Assembly: GCA_022393335.1 (NCBI GenBank)
Contig: JAJEKB010020874.1
Coordinates: 432,506-496,505 of the forward strand
DNA length: 64,000 nucleotides
Direction: 5' to 3'
Source: Macrotrachela quadricornifera
Taxonomy: Eukaryota; Rotifera; Eurotatoria; Philodinida; Philodinidae
Shown here: positions 34,160 through 45,083 of the stretch, piece by piece
Layout: each line of letters opens with the position of its first letter
How positions within the stretch are numbered: position 1 is the first letter of the stretch
Notes under the pieces: model-generated
What the model was told of the DNA's origin: nothing
What the model saw: the letters and a program-made list of their open reading frames with translations, nothing else
Databases searched by the model: none
Position numbers and translations under genes: made by a program

Positions 34160-35005
34160 TATGGCAAGTTCCTATTTCCAGGAAATTCAAATAAATCACT
34201 ACTTAATGAATTTCATGGAATATCACATTGTAGTGTAGGACAGACAGAACTAGACATTAGATGTGTAGTTTTTAAACACGATGGGATCACATTCCATCCC
34301 ATTTTATTTAAAAATGACATATCTATTGTCAAGTTCTGTCTATCCTACACTACAATGTGAATTTTCATGAAACTCGTTAACCCTTTGAGGACGGTCGGAC
34401 ATACGTTGTTCCATTTCTTTTTCAATGAAGAAGAAAATATTTGTTCTGCATTAAATCACGTGGTTTCAGTGGCGAAATTTCTTTGCCCTGAAATCTAGAT
34501 AATAAATACTGTATTCTAGAGAAACGGTAATTTCATCAGGTCTGTAACTGGGAGAAGAATATTGCCCGATCCTACACGGAAATATAGAACCTGATTTAGT
34601 TCCATAATCTTGTACGGAATTCTGAGAGACTCCTATCAGAGATGAAGGTGCAAGTAAAACACCTGTTTCATTTTAAATTGTAGAAGAGTCATAACTATTT
34701 AACAAGTCCTAACTAGAGTTATCATAATGTAGTCTTCTTTTTTTTCCTTCAAATACTTTTATATGTAAAAGACAAAAAGAAGGTGAATCTTATATAACAG
34801 AACAAGAGTTCAAGTTAGATTAGACATCGATTGTTCTGCAAACTAGTACTTTATCTAAAACATGAAAAAAATTGTGTTTTTTTGATTATAATAAGTTTTA
34901 CATAATCATTTTGAGTGGCATACAATAAAATGATCTAAGAATAATTTCGTCCTCAAAGGGTTAAGTAGTGATTTATTTGAATTTCCTGGAAATAGGAACT
35001 TGCCA
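34160..35005. mobile_element. Fold-back element, right arm split by a MITE
   Basis: The left arm runs from TGGCAAGTTCCTATTTCC (34161) through AATCACTACTTAATG to CAGACAGAACT (about 34250). The right arm is its complement, from about 34320 to 35005. The right arm is interrupted at its TTAA by the insert at 34381-34960; removing the insert and one TTAA restores pairing with the left arm, which still carries the uninterrupted TTAA. Centre near 34285. Non-coding. Confidence 0.75.
34381..34960. mobile_element. piggyBac-type MITE, TTAA target duplication
   Basis: The ends are CCCTTTGAGGACG and CGTCCTCAAAGGG, flanked exactly by TTAA (34377-34380 and 34961-34964). That end pattern and target are characteristic of the piggyBac superfamily. 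It has no transposase. The insertion site is proved by the empty TTAA in the opposite arm of its fold-back host. Confidence 0.85.
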
Positions 35006-35175
35006 CCACATGTTCGAGTTTGACTGTTGTGTCAAGAGCTAAAAACTTTAGCTCAACTATAAGTGTGATGCATGACCTTTCTATAAGAAAGTTATAGCTT
35101 ATATGACGAGCTATATCTAGGAAAAAAAGTAATTCAAAATACATGGTTACTAGGCCTTACAGACAGAAAAACCGT

Positions 35176-36365
35176 CGTGACGGAATCACGTTTTGAAAAA
35201 GGTTGCTATTTTATCAAAATTTATTTCTTCAAAAGTTACATATAGTTCAATTAAGGTAAACCATAAATATCGTTTAGCATTAAACAATCAAAAAAACCGC
35301 TTCAAACAATTCTGATGAAATAGAGTACTACTTTTTAGCTACGATATAATTTACAAAGATCTCACAACCTATAACATATTTATTTTTGATTAAAATTAAA
35401 CATAAGTTTTATTTTATGATTCAGCGATGAAACAGTCCAATCATATATGTAATGGGTGATCTAAAAGTTCTTGCAAAAAATATCTGTCCATTTTTCTTGT
35501 TCTAAAATATGTTTTAGAAAAATTTTAAAAAATGATCTGAAATCCACATTTGAAGAGCTTTCTAACTATATAATCAAAAACTTCCTATCGCTGCTGGGCT
35601 TCGAGCACTGAGCGCACCTTTATATCACATAAAAACGCATTCTGAAAAAAATGGGTGCTACAAAAGTCTTTGTACAAACGTTACTTTATCTTTCGTCTAT
35701 TAAAACATGTTTTGGAATTCAAAAATAGCTATTAATAATCTAGATTTAAAGGATTTTCTAACCGAATGGTTACGACTTTTTTTTATAAATTCTGACGTTC
35801 GAGTAGTAACCACATCTTTGACGGACAACAAAATTTAGCGTATAAAAAAGAAAGATGGTACTTTCCAGAAAGTATAAAACTTCTATGATACTTACTAGAA
35901 TAATTTTTACTACGTAAGTTTTTAGAGCGGACTATTCTTTAGGTATGTGTGTGATAAAATAAGATATATGGCAAAAGGGTTAGAAGCCATCATTCTTTTC
36001 AAAACATTTTTGTACGAACTTTTGGATCGCCCATTATAAACAATATTCATTAAGATAGATAATTAAAACAGAACGACAAAAATAGTGCAAGATGATTGGT
36101 AGATCTATCTCAGTGTTAAACAACAGCGTAAGTATCGTGATAACAAAATTAGTATTATTAATTATCACTGTTTAAAGAGCACTCTGTAAAAAAATTGCTA
36201 AAAGTGCATAACAACCATTATAAATCAACTTCCAAAGCGAATCATTGGTGATTTTAAATCACTTCTGTGCATCTACACATTGGTTTCAAATGATATTAAT
36301 GAGGGAAAAGCAGCCCTTCTAATATTACTTAGAAAACTTCAGCCACCAATGGTGATTCCGTCACG
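35176..36365. mobile_element. Element with GTGACGGAATCAC ends, with nested MITE
   Basis: CGTGACGGAATCACG at about 35176 and GGTGATTCCGTCACG ending near 36365 form an inverted pair; a third, direct copy is at 36504-36517. Nested inside, 35452-36034 begins ATGGGTGATCTAAAAGTTC and ends GAACTTTTGGATCGCCCAT, flanked by TA, a mariner-like pattern. The nested part has internal repeats (TAAAACATGTTTTGGAA and TAAAATATGTTTTAGAA). No coding capacity. Confidence 0.55.
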
Positions 36366-36517
36366 CTCGTTTAATTAAACACAGATATTTATAAAATAGC
36401 GAATTAGTGTATTTGATAGAGTATAAAAAACTAACGTTAGTGCACTTACCGATGAAATCAGAAATATCTTAGTCAGAGCTAGAAATGAATTAAAAGGTAT
36501 TTTCGTGACGGAATCAC

Positions 36518-38067
36518 ACTCAAATATGGTACTAATTTACAAACACGAAAAGCTTTTTTTGAAAACGACAAAACTTAAGTGTTTTGTCATGAGTATAGAG
36601 CTACTCCAAATTACTTTTGAATTATGTGATCTACTTTAGAAAAAGCATATTTGATTAAAATAAAATTCCAATAATAAAAATTATGACACGCGTTTAGTAT
36701 TCACTGAGTAAGTAAGGCGCATCTTTAGCAATAGTTGTTTCTCGAAGATAGGTGTATTCACTTAGATAAAAAGCATGATTTCGTATACTCCCAACATTGC
36801 TTTACAAGATGGTCATAATTGTTTTGTCTAGCTGTATTAGTCAATTTCGCCCACAAAGATGGACCGTAACGTGGACAGGTCGATTTAGATTTTATTATGT
36901 TACCAGCAAAAATTATTGTATTTAATTTAATGAAATATTTAATCGAATTTCAATGATGTTCTATGTATGGACCATATTATCTTTGTTTCATTATGCTCAC
37001 TTGTGTTACTACTGTTACTGACGATAATAGCAATATAGTGAGCATAATAGAAGAGAAAACGAAAAAGAAGATGAGTTGATCGTTAAAAATCTGTTATTGG
37101 TAATGTTAGAATTTTATTATTAATAATCAAGATGATGATTGTGATGTTCTAATTCACGATATCAACATTATACTCTTAGAAGATTGAAACAGTAAATTAA
37201 ACGATTACCAATTAAAACAGTGTATTGTTATCTGAAAAGAAATCAAAAGACATTTGAAATATATTCTCAGTTTAGTGTAAGTTTTCTATCATTGTGAATT
37301 AAGTATTGAATTTTATGTCGTTAATATATATTGAAAATCGTTGTTTAAATCAATTTTGACAAGTTAAATGTCAAACTTTTATTTGACAATACTGAAAATC
37401 ATCTAAGACCACTATTGTTACCGTTCTCTTATTATGATATGATCAACATGAGCTAAATAGAGAGAGAAATTAATTATATATTTATAATTCTAAATTATAT
37501 GTCTATTGTATAACGGATTGATTTAATTTGTTTTATACTTTAATTCATTAAATGCTTAATTTTTATTAATTTTAACATGTTTTCAATTTTGTATATAAAC
37601 TTTTTAACACTTCATGATTGAATGAACAAACTGAAATATCTAAATTTCAAGCAATTATAAATGTTATTTATTATGTATTTTAATAATTAATAACAATTTT
37701 CAAATTTAATGATTCATGCTCCTGTTTCTTGAAACCTTGACACATGTGATGTGTCTATAATCATGTGATATCAATGTTACAATTTGAAATATTAAATGTC
37801 AACTTATATTTTCGAACTTGAAATATAAACGGATCTATTTTTATAGAATCTTGTGTGTATAAATATCTACGGATAGGGATACGTAAAAACTAGCTTTGTT
37901 ATCGAAATATATCGTTCTTCCTTCAGTTTTTACTAAATATATATGTATGTATTATTTATTGCAAGTTTATAAACAAGTGATAATCTAACAGTAAAGAAAA
38001 GAAGTAAACTAATATGCATGCAATCACTTCAAAATATTCTACAAAGTCAATCTGAAAATTTGTTTCA
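36518..38067. other. Intergenic, AT-rich
   Basis: No gene is supported. A short hairpin pair (ATTATGCTCAC near 36989 and GTGAGCATAAT near 37038) is the only structure noticed. Confidence 0.4.
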
Positions 38068-40244
38068 TTATTGTTTTTCTTCTGTTAATGTATTCATAAG
38101 CTCGGTTAACTGAGTTATCATATCAGCACACAAAAATGATATGTTTGTTTCTGATTTGACTACTAATTTCGACAACATTTCGTCTTGACTTGCTGTTTTT
38201 GTTCGATATTCAGCTAATTTCTTCATTGATTTTATAGCTATTTTGACAGTCTCTGCAGCAGTTTCTATTGCAGTTGCAGATTCACTTGTATTATTGTTTG
38301 CTTCTGTCATGGCATCAAACAAATCATATAGTGAAATTGTAGAATTAACTGATGAAGATGGTGACGATGTTGATGGTGACGGTAATGGTGACGGTGATGC
38401 TGACGGTGATGCTGACGGTGATGTTGATGCTGATACTGATGCTGGTGCAGATGCTGGTGCAGATGAAGATGTAGTAACATGATCATTGGAATCATGTTTA
38501 TCCGATACCAAATCAGAAATATCTGATATATCTGGTTCGAAATGAAAATCGCATGAGTCTAAATATCAAGAGTAGTATGAGAAAAAAATTCGTCTTTATT
38601 TCCATGTAAATGAAAGATTTGTTATTTATGATTTCTATCAAGTTGGCAACGAAGTTTTTGCGTCTTTTTTTCAAGATTTTTTATTTTAATTTTTAACTTC
38701 AAGAATACAACTAGCTTTGAATAATGTGTGCTCCTTCGCTATCTATAACTTGTCGCCAATGTTTAAAGAAAGAAAAGAACACGCATTCGTTTGATATTCT
38801 AAAGATTTTGACCAAAAATTCACAAGGTTCACTTTGAGATCATTCTCGTCGTCGATCTTTTTCTCGCGTAAATAGTTAGAGAAAGGACGGAACAATTGAT
38901 AGTTTGTGAGAGCCAAATTTGGATAATAAGGTAAATGTTGAGGTATAGCCTATCCGAGCTTCAATCGTTTTTCACGTGTCGACTCTGTATACATACTTAA
39001 ATCTACTATATCATTAGAAGATATAGGGTTGCAGGAAATTGTTATTTCGTTGGACAATTTTCTTTTCTTTTGTTGCTGTTGTTGTTGTATCAAGGACTCA
39101 TCATGAAATTTTTTGAACCACCTTCATATAAAATAAAAAGAGTAGTATAAGTATGCAGTATTTTTGAATAAAGATTAAAAATTTAGGAAATGCACTAACT
39201 TTGCATTATTGTTGATATATAATGCAGGCGTCCGTATTCGCAACTCCTCCAAAGCTTTGTATGGATCTTCCCCACTTAATTTAATCAATTTTGATGCCAA
39301 TGCATCGTCAAGTTCGTTAGATCTTCGATATTTAGCTATCAGAATAGAAAATATTTTTCAGATTTCATGCGTAACTTATTATTCTTACTTTTTGGTTTTT
39401 CGATATTTTCGCAGAGATATTTCCAATAAAGCGTATCCTTCCAGAATAAATTCTCGGGTTTTTGTTGAAGTTCAAATGTTTGGAATTCTTGAAATTCCGG
39501 ATCTAAAACAATCAGTAAAGTATTCTTTTATGTTCAAAGATTTTATAGAGATATATAAGTTCATTTTTAAAGAATCATTAAACCAACCTTTTTTTTATGT
39601 AACTGTTCCATTCTCTTTCTTTTATGGTTACTTTATATTTCCATATTGTATCTAGTAGGGTAAAAAGTTAGAATAAAGTGAACAAATTAGCAGTAAATAT
39701 TTGTATTGGTTTCAAAAACTCTTACTGGTAATATCTTTCAAATAATCAGTAATTTTATTGACTGATTTATGCAAAATTATTTGCACAAGCATACATGCGC
39801 TTGATTGCTCTTTATCGAGCGTTGAACCTACGCATATGTATTTTGTATTTCCTCCAAAAATCTTTTTGATTCCGTTAATTATCATTGTCTCTATTAAAAT
39901 AAAAGAAAATGATTACAGAGACACACCATTCATCTTACTTGAATGTTCTCCTAAGCATGTAGCAGCAATATATTTTGCATCATTACGAGATTTATTTTTG
40001 TCTGTATGTTCCATGACAAATTTAGATTTACGAAAAATCATATCTGCATCTGAAATGATATGTAAAGATTGACACAACGTTAGAACTACTGTATTATATG
40101 AATTAAACATATTCTTTTACCGATATGACCAAAATCAGCGTAGGGCATGTAGTGGGCATCAACTTCTTTTTCTGGTACTACGACAGGCGGATATGGTTTT
40201 GATTGTTGTTGAGCAATGATGATTGCGGTAGATGATGCAGCCAT
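38068..40244 (-). CDS. Eight-exon gene of unknown function, Ser/Pro-rich region
   Basis: The exons (minus strand) are 40244-40121, 40049-39939, 39890-39726, 39651-39604, 39502-39389, 39335-39200, 39121-38997 and 38558-38068. They are joined by GT-AG introns and all phases agree, giving 437 residues. I do not recognise a family. The N-terminal half includes YMPYADFGHIGDADMIF and MIINGIKKIFGGNTKYICVG, and the middle has WKDTLYWKYLCENIEK and KLSGEDPYKALEELR. A poly-Gln stretch plus a KKRK basic patch suggests a nuclear protein. The last exon has an Ala/Pro/Ser tandem repeat (ASPSASPSPLPSPS) and then a helical, coiled-coil-like end. Exon 4 uses a GTTACA donor, the weakest call in the model. The last intron (38559-38996) contains a mariner fragment. 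What looks like an open frame on the plus strand at 38243-38482 is the antisense of the repeat. Confidence 0.65.
38650..38960 (-). pseudogene. Mariner transposase 3' fragment inside an intron
   Basis: The minus strand reads YYPNLALTNYQLFRPFSNYL then REKKIDDENDL, and further on HWRQVIDSEG. These match the end of the dead mariner at 58465-59676 (YPPYSLDLALTDYHLYRSLS, REKKFDDEKDL). The following non-coding bases also match the end of that element. Frameshifts are present. It lies wholly in the last intron of the eight-exon gene. Confidence 0.7.
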
Positions 40245-40612
40245 TTTATTATCTGTCGGAATACAAAATAAGTATGAGAAAACAAAAAATAGATCGTGAA
40301 AATTTCAATACAAAATGGTCATTCATTTTATACTTACATTCAGAATAATTTTTGATTTATTAAAGTTTAATTATTTTTGTGAGAATACGTAAATGTATGT
40401 AAAACGAAGCTTATATCTACAAAACAAGACAGTAAAATTAAAATTTTGCACCATTGTAGTGAAAAGGCAATTTTATTTTTTCTTTAATACAAAATTTAAT
40501 GACTTCTAGTTTCGAATTGTCTTTTTTTTCTAAAACGTGATGGTCATGCATTATTTTATTGATTTTATATTTTGTTGTAACAAAGACAAAAGTAAAACAA
40601 AACAATACTTAG
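40245..40612. other. Region upstream of the eight-exon gene
   Basis: AT-rich leader and promoter side of the gene starting at 40244 (minus strand). No distinct motif. Confidence 0.35.
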
Positions 40613-40990
40613 GGTATACCAAAAGTTCTGATTACAGTGTTATTTAATCGTATAGTAAGCTTAAAGAAATTGTCTTTCTAGGTAGTCTGATAGAGAAAAG
40701 AACGCTCTATCTTTCTATCCTATTTTATCATACTTCAACTAATATCATAATAAATAGAGCTTTGATAAAATCTATTTCGTTAACATATATACTAGTTGTA
40801 TTAGATTATAATGGATAAGTTACACGATTGTGCTTTACATATCAATTTTCATTTATTTAATGCATTGTATTGAAAACCAAACAAATATAACAAGATGCAG
40901 TGTGAAAAGCTCTACAATTTACATAAGACTGCTCAATTTATAGTTGTATTTTTCAATTTGAAAATAGGTAAAATTCTATGCAGTCAATTT
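40613..40990. mobile_element. Partial mariner-type MITE, one end only
   Basis: It begins CTTAGGGTATACCAAAAGTTCT, the same terminal sequence as the intact mariner at 45084, and continues with bases related to the arm of the fold-back at 10808 (AAGATGCAGTGTGAAAAGCTCT against AAGATGCCGCATAAAAAGCTCT). No opposite end is visible. Confidence 0.55.
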
Positions 40991-42820
40991 TCGACACTGC
41001 CTTAAGAAAATCTTTTCCGATTCAAATGTATATCTAAATTTCCTATACCTTGTAATTTAAAAAACTTGCTGTAGGTACGCTAAGAATATGTAATAGTTAA
41101 AATTTATTAATTTGTCGATGAGAGTTTTCATTTGACTCAAACTATGATTAATTAACTTAATTTACAGTATACGTCTCTCTATTGTAAGACGACTTTTATC
41201 CTTATTATAATTTGTTTAGTTACAAAAACTGAATAAAAATCTTAGGCGTCATAAAATTGTACATGTTTTTATGTGCAGAGAAAGAGTGTTCACACATAAG
41301 TAACGAGTACGTGTCAACGAGGTGAGACTTTCACCCCCTAGCTACTTATGAGGCCAACAGTTTTTCTAAACCTTGATTTATGTTCTGTTCGGTGGGATAG
41401 TCACTACAAGCAGACACAGTGATCATGCTCACAACTACCCTATTCTATGCTTTATAACTAATATAATCGACTAAAATTTTAATCTATTTTTTCATACTCA
41501 AGTTCATTTAAATAGGCCAAAGAATTGTAATCGCTGGTGTATAAACAGCCTGTGTCTCACCGACTGGAAGAGCTCCATGTTTCGGGCGCACTCAGTGTGA
41601 ATCATAAGGGAGAGGGATATGGGTTTATGATTCAGCAGGGATCTTCGGTAGGATTATTGTCCCGTAACCACATCTTCTACTCGAGCCATCGACATACAAC
41701 CAGAGTGAGAAGCTACCTCATCCAAAAGTAATTGTTTTTCTTTGTTTTTTTTAATAAGAAATGACATGTTAGACTGCTTTTACATTTTGTAAAACAAAAA
41801 AGACATTTACTTTCGAACTTATTTGGCCATTCACTCTCTTGCCCGTACCGAAAATGTAAACAGATTAAGTCTGTATGTATCTATGTGAATCGAATACTCT
41901 ACTGTTCAAATTTTGTTTATAATCACATAGACAAGGTGTATAATCACCTCGGTCGATTTCAGCGATTACAAAGAAAGGATTAAAGCCATATGCGCCCCAA
42001 AATTTAAGTTAATCTCATGAATCACGAACTTCGTGATTCTATATTTTTTGAATATCTATCAGACCATTATCTTGATCTTGCCAGGATCAAGATTGATCAT
42101 TATTCCAACTTACTGAAAAATTACAATAACATTGAGTATAGAAAAATCTTTTATATACCTGTTTGATTATACATTTTTAATTTTCAATAATTTTAAATGG
42201 CTTACTTTATTGAAAAATTAAAGAAAGTTATTAATTAATTGATATTAACGGTATTGTAGTAGTAAGAATTAATAATGAATAATTAAGTAAGAAGAATGAA
42301 TTATCATTAGTAAAAACAAAAAAAAATAAATAAATGATTAATAAGAACAGAATAGCGATAATAAAAATTAATAACGGATTAAATATTTGTTAAAAGATAT
42401 AATGGTAAAAGACGTTAAATAGAATTAGAAGCAATAAAAATAATTATTTTGCGAGTAAGCAGATAAAAGACGACCGTATTAAAGCAAATAAAATTTGTTA
42501 GTTGCGTATGTAGTATTGACTTTATATTATTAAAGTTGAAAACATCTCGACGGTAAATAGATAGATAACGACAGAGACGAAAATATTTATATAATATAAT
42601 ACAATAACAATAATATTGCCGACTTTGATCCAAAATAAGTAAATGAGGACGATACATACGAAAACGAAGATTAAAAGATATTCGTTAGGTAAGCGTATGT
42701 ATATATATATATGCAGTTCAAATATGATGACGTGATCATTTCTAGTTATACAAAAATTATCACCAAGCATTGTCAACAAGTAGTGTCACTATAATCTATG
42801 GTAATACTTATTAATACACT
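40991..42820. other. Intergenic, one less AT-rich block
   Basis: Most is AT-rich and featureless. The block about 41540-41700 is less AT-rich than its surroundings and contains a hairpin pair (GAATCATAAGGG near 41597 and GGGTTTATGATTC near 41621). A 64-residue frame there has no recognisable motif. It might be a relic exon or an RNA; unresolved. Confidence 0.35.
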
Positions 42821-43063
42821 GTGACCCTACAACACTACCCATTAAATCAGGCCAAAAACCACTACAAGAGACGAATACTACACATTGCTTTAGACGCTAA
42901 TATGCACAATATGTACATAATGAAAGCCATTAGATTAAATGAAATGATCCACCAGTATCCAAAACACGTAACCTATAAAAAAAAGTTTTTCCAACCACAC
43001 ATCATACTAAAAACATTCGAGATCATCAAAAAAGGCTTCAAAAATCAATCAAAAAAATCTTGA
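42821..43063 (+). CDS. Small basic hypothetical protein beside the ribozyme array
   Basis: An 80-residue frame, rich in Lys, His and Asn, ends at TGA just before a GGGGGTGAGGG segment and the first hammerhead motif. The composition (HYKRRILHIALDANMHN, KKKFFQPHIILKTFEIIKKG) looks more protein-like than its AT-rich surroundings. I see no family match and no splice signals. It could be the end of an eroded retroelement frame, or chance. Confidence 0.3.
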   Translation: MTLQHYPLNQAKNHYKRRILHIALDANMHNMYIMKAIRLNEMIHQYPKHVTYKKKFFQPHIILKTFEIIKKGFKNQSKKS

Positions 43064-43086
43064 GGGGGTGAGGGTAAGTAAAGCTA

Positions 43087-44690
43087 CCATAACGCGTTTC
43101 ACTTCGGCTAAGAAGATCATCAGATGGCTTATATATTCTTTACGGTATAGAATCACAAGAAAATAATTCAGTTATATATCTAGTTAAAGATTAAATAATA
43201 AATTGTCATGTTTTACAGTAGTGCGAATAGAAAATCAATACAGAAGAGATTACAAGCATTATACGACGTTTCGATCTTGCTTTAGGTACTTATCAGTATA
43301 GTTGTATTTTGATTAAACAAAGCTATGACGATGTTAATTATTTACGGTTATTCCTTTCTGAATACAAAATTCAATTAGTAAAGATATGGTAGTCTAAGAT
43401 TTTAAGATTCTCGTGGTATCCTCAAACTATCAGCTAGATGATGTCGTGTGAGTTTTAATAGATAATAATTCCAAGCTACTTACGATGCGTTTCATCCTTG
43501 TTTAAGGAACTCGTCAAGTGAATTTGGAAATCGTAGTAAGCTGCATAATATTTAATCCCAAATCAATATGAAGTATATTAAGCAGAACTCGGGTTATTTT
43601 CAGAGCATCACAACGACGGGCTTGGACTATTGTGAGCAATAGTCTTCATTAGGTATATTTAAATTAGCTATGATAACGCTTTTCAACTCTTGCTAGGAGT
43701 TTCATCATATGGTTTTATCTTTAATAAGATTCAATAAAGAATCAATTCAAGATATTTTATTCGATTTCAAAACAAATATAAAATTTATTTGCAATGCTAC
43801 ATTCGTTAGACAAGGTGAGATAAACTATTATGACCGGTTTCGACTTGACTAAGAGTTCCATTAAATGATTTTACCTTTAATTTGATTGAATAAAGAATCC
43901 ATTCAGGATCATGGCCTCGAAAAAGTAAAATATAGATGGTGGGTGAATTCAAAGATCAATAAAACGATCATATTGTTATTGCTCCACGATTCCATCAGAT
44001 ATGTATTGAAGCCTATTACATATAGGTAGAACTCGTCCATAATATGATAAAGTTACGGCATAGTTCGTAATAACAATAATGTACTAAAAAGCAAGCAGAA
44101 AAACATAGAGACTGTTGGGTTCAGATATCTAAACGACTATCGTTTCGTACTTACTCAAGAGATTCAAAATGATTTCTAATACCATTTGTTAAATAAAATA
44201 GAAAAATGTAGAATTCATAAGAGAATTTTTGTATGTGAACAAATAGAAAGCCTCACATGATTGATTTCGATCTTACTTAAAGGTCATGATTAGGAATGTT
44301 AAAAATCTTAATGTCACATAAATAATTAAAGAATATCTATATATCTGACATTATTCCTTGACATCAAAGTCGAACTAAATAGCCAACATGAGCAATAAGT
44401 ATCAAAATGGATACAATTAGTAATAATGTCGTGGTAATTAATATAAAAGGTGTGTGAATGAAAAAAATCTAAGAGAATATCACGATTGGTTTCGTCCTTT
44501 CTCAAGAGACCCGACAGTTGGTTGAAAATATTCAATTCCAGTTACAAAAAAGAATTGAAATTAGAATATCCCCTACAAATATGCAGAGTAATAGTAGCAC
44601 TGTGTGGAAAATTCTAACTGTGCTCTAAATCAGAGAGTATACCATGATCAATTTCGAGTTTGCTCAATGGTATTATCAACTAACTATGAC
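43087..44690 (-). ncRNA. Decayed tandem array of hammerhead-ribozyme-like motifs
   Basis: Nine motifs on the minus strand, with GAAA boxes at plus-strand TTTC positions 43097, 43269, 43490, 43681, 43838, 44143, 44265, 44490 and 44652, spaced 120-305 bases (mean about 195). The best is 43127-43087: stem I CCAT/ATGG, core CTGATGA, stem II CTTC/GAAG with a six-base loop, GAAA, then CGCG and TT before stem I. The copy at 43681 has a perfect five-pair stem II (AACTC/GAGTT), and the copy at 43490 has TGACGAG with TCCTT/AAGGA. Across copies the consensus approaches CTGATGA, stem, GAAAC, a very short stem III. That is the type I plan known from animal satellite and retrozyme hammerheads. Several copies carry core mutations and would be inactive. 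Confidence 0.6.
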
Positions 44691-45083
44691 TTTATGACTA
44701 TTTAAATAATCGACAGATCATGAATAAGTTATATATTCTAGAAATTTAGATTTCAAAACAAGTAGCATGAATGCGAGCGTCTGTGAGAAGAGTATGAATG
44801 TTCATGTTTATTTTATAAATTACTATACCAAACAAATGAATAGCTATATAATATTAAATAGATTGAGCATGATGAAAAGTAAAATAAGTTTGATGCCAGT
44901 TATAAACATTACACAAGATTAACTTTGCAACTTTCTAAGAAAGAACACTACATTATGTACAACTGACTTCAATGAAGTACATGTATATTTCATTAGAGGC
45001 ATTCATTTCATATTCTACTATATGTATAATAAAATAAATATGATAATTGTGTTAAGTTAGTTCTATGATCTCAATACTTATTA
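44691..45083. other. Intergenic, nothing recognised
   Basis: AT-rich sequence between the hammerhead-like array and the mariner; no gene is supported. Confidence 0.35.

Noticed and set aside
38243..38482. Asp/Gly-rich open frame on the plus strand
   Set aside because: It is the antisense of the Ser/Pro repeat in the last exon of the minus-strand eight-exon gene, where splice phases support the other strand.
41537..41731. 64-residue frame in a less AT-rich patch
   Set aside because: No recognisable domain, no splice sites; kept only as an unresolved patch in the intergenic entry.
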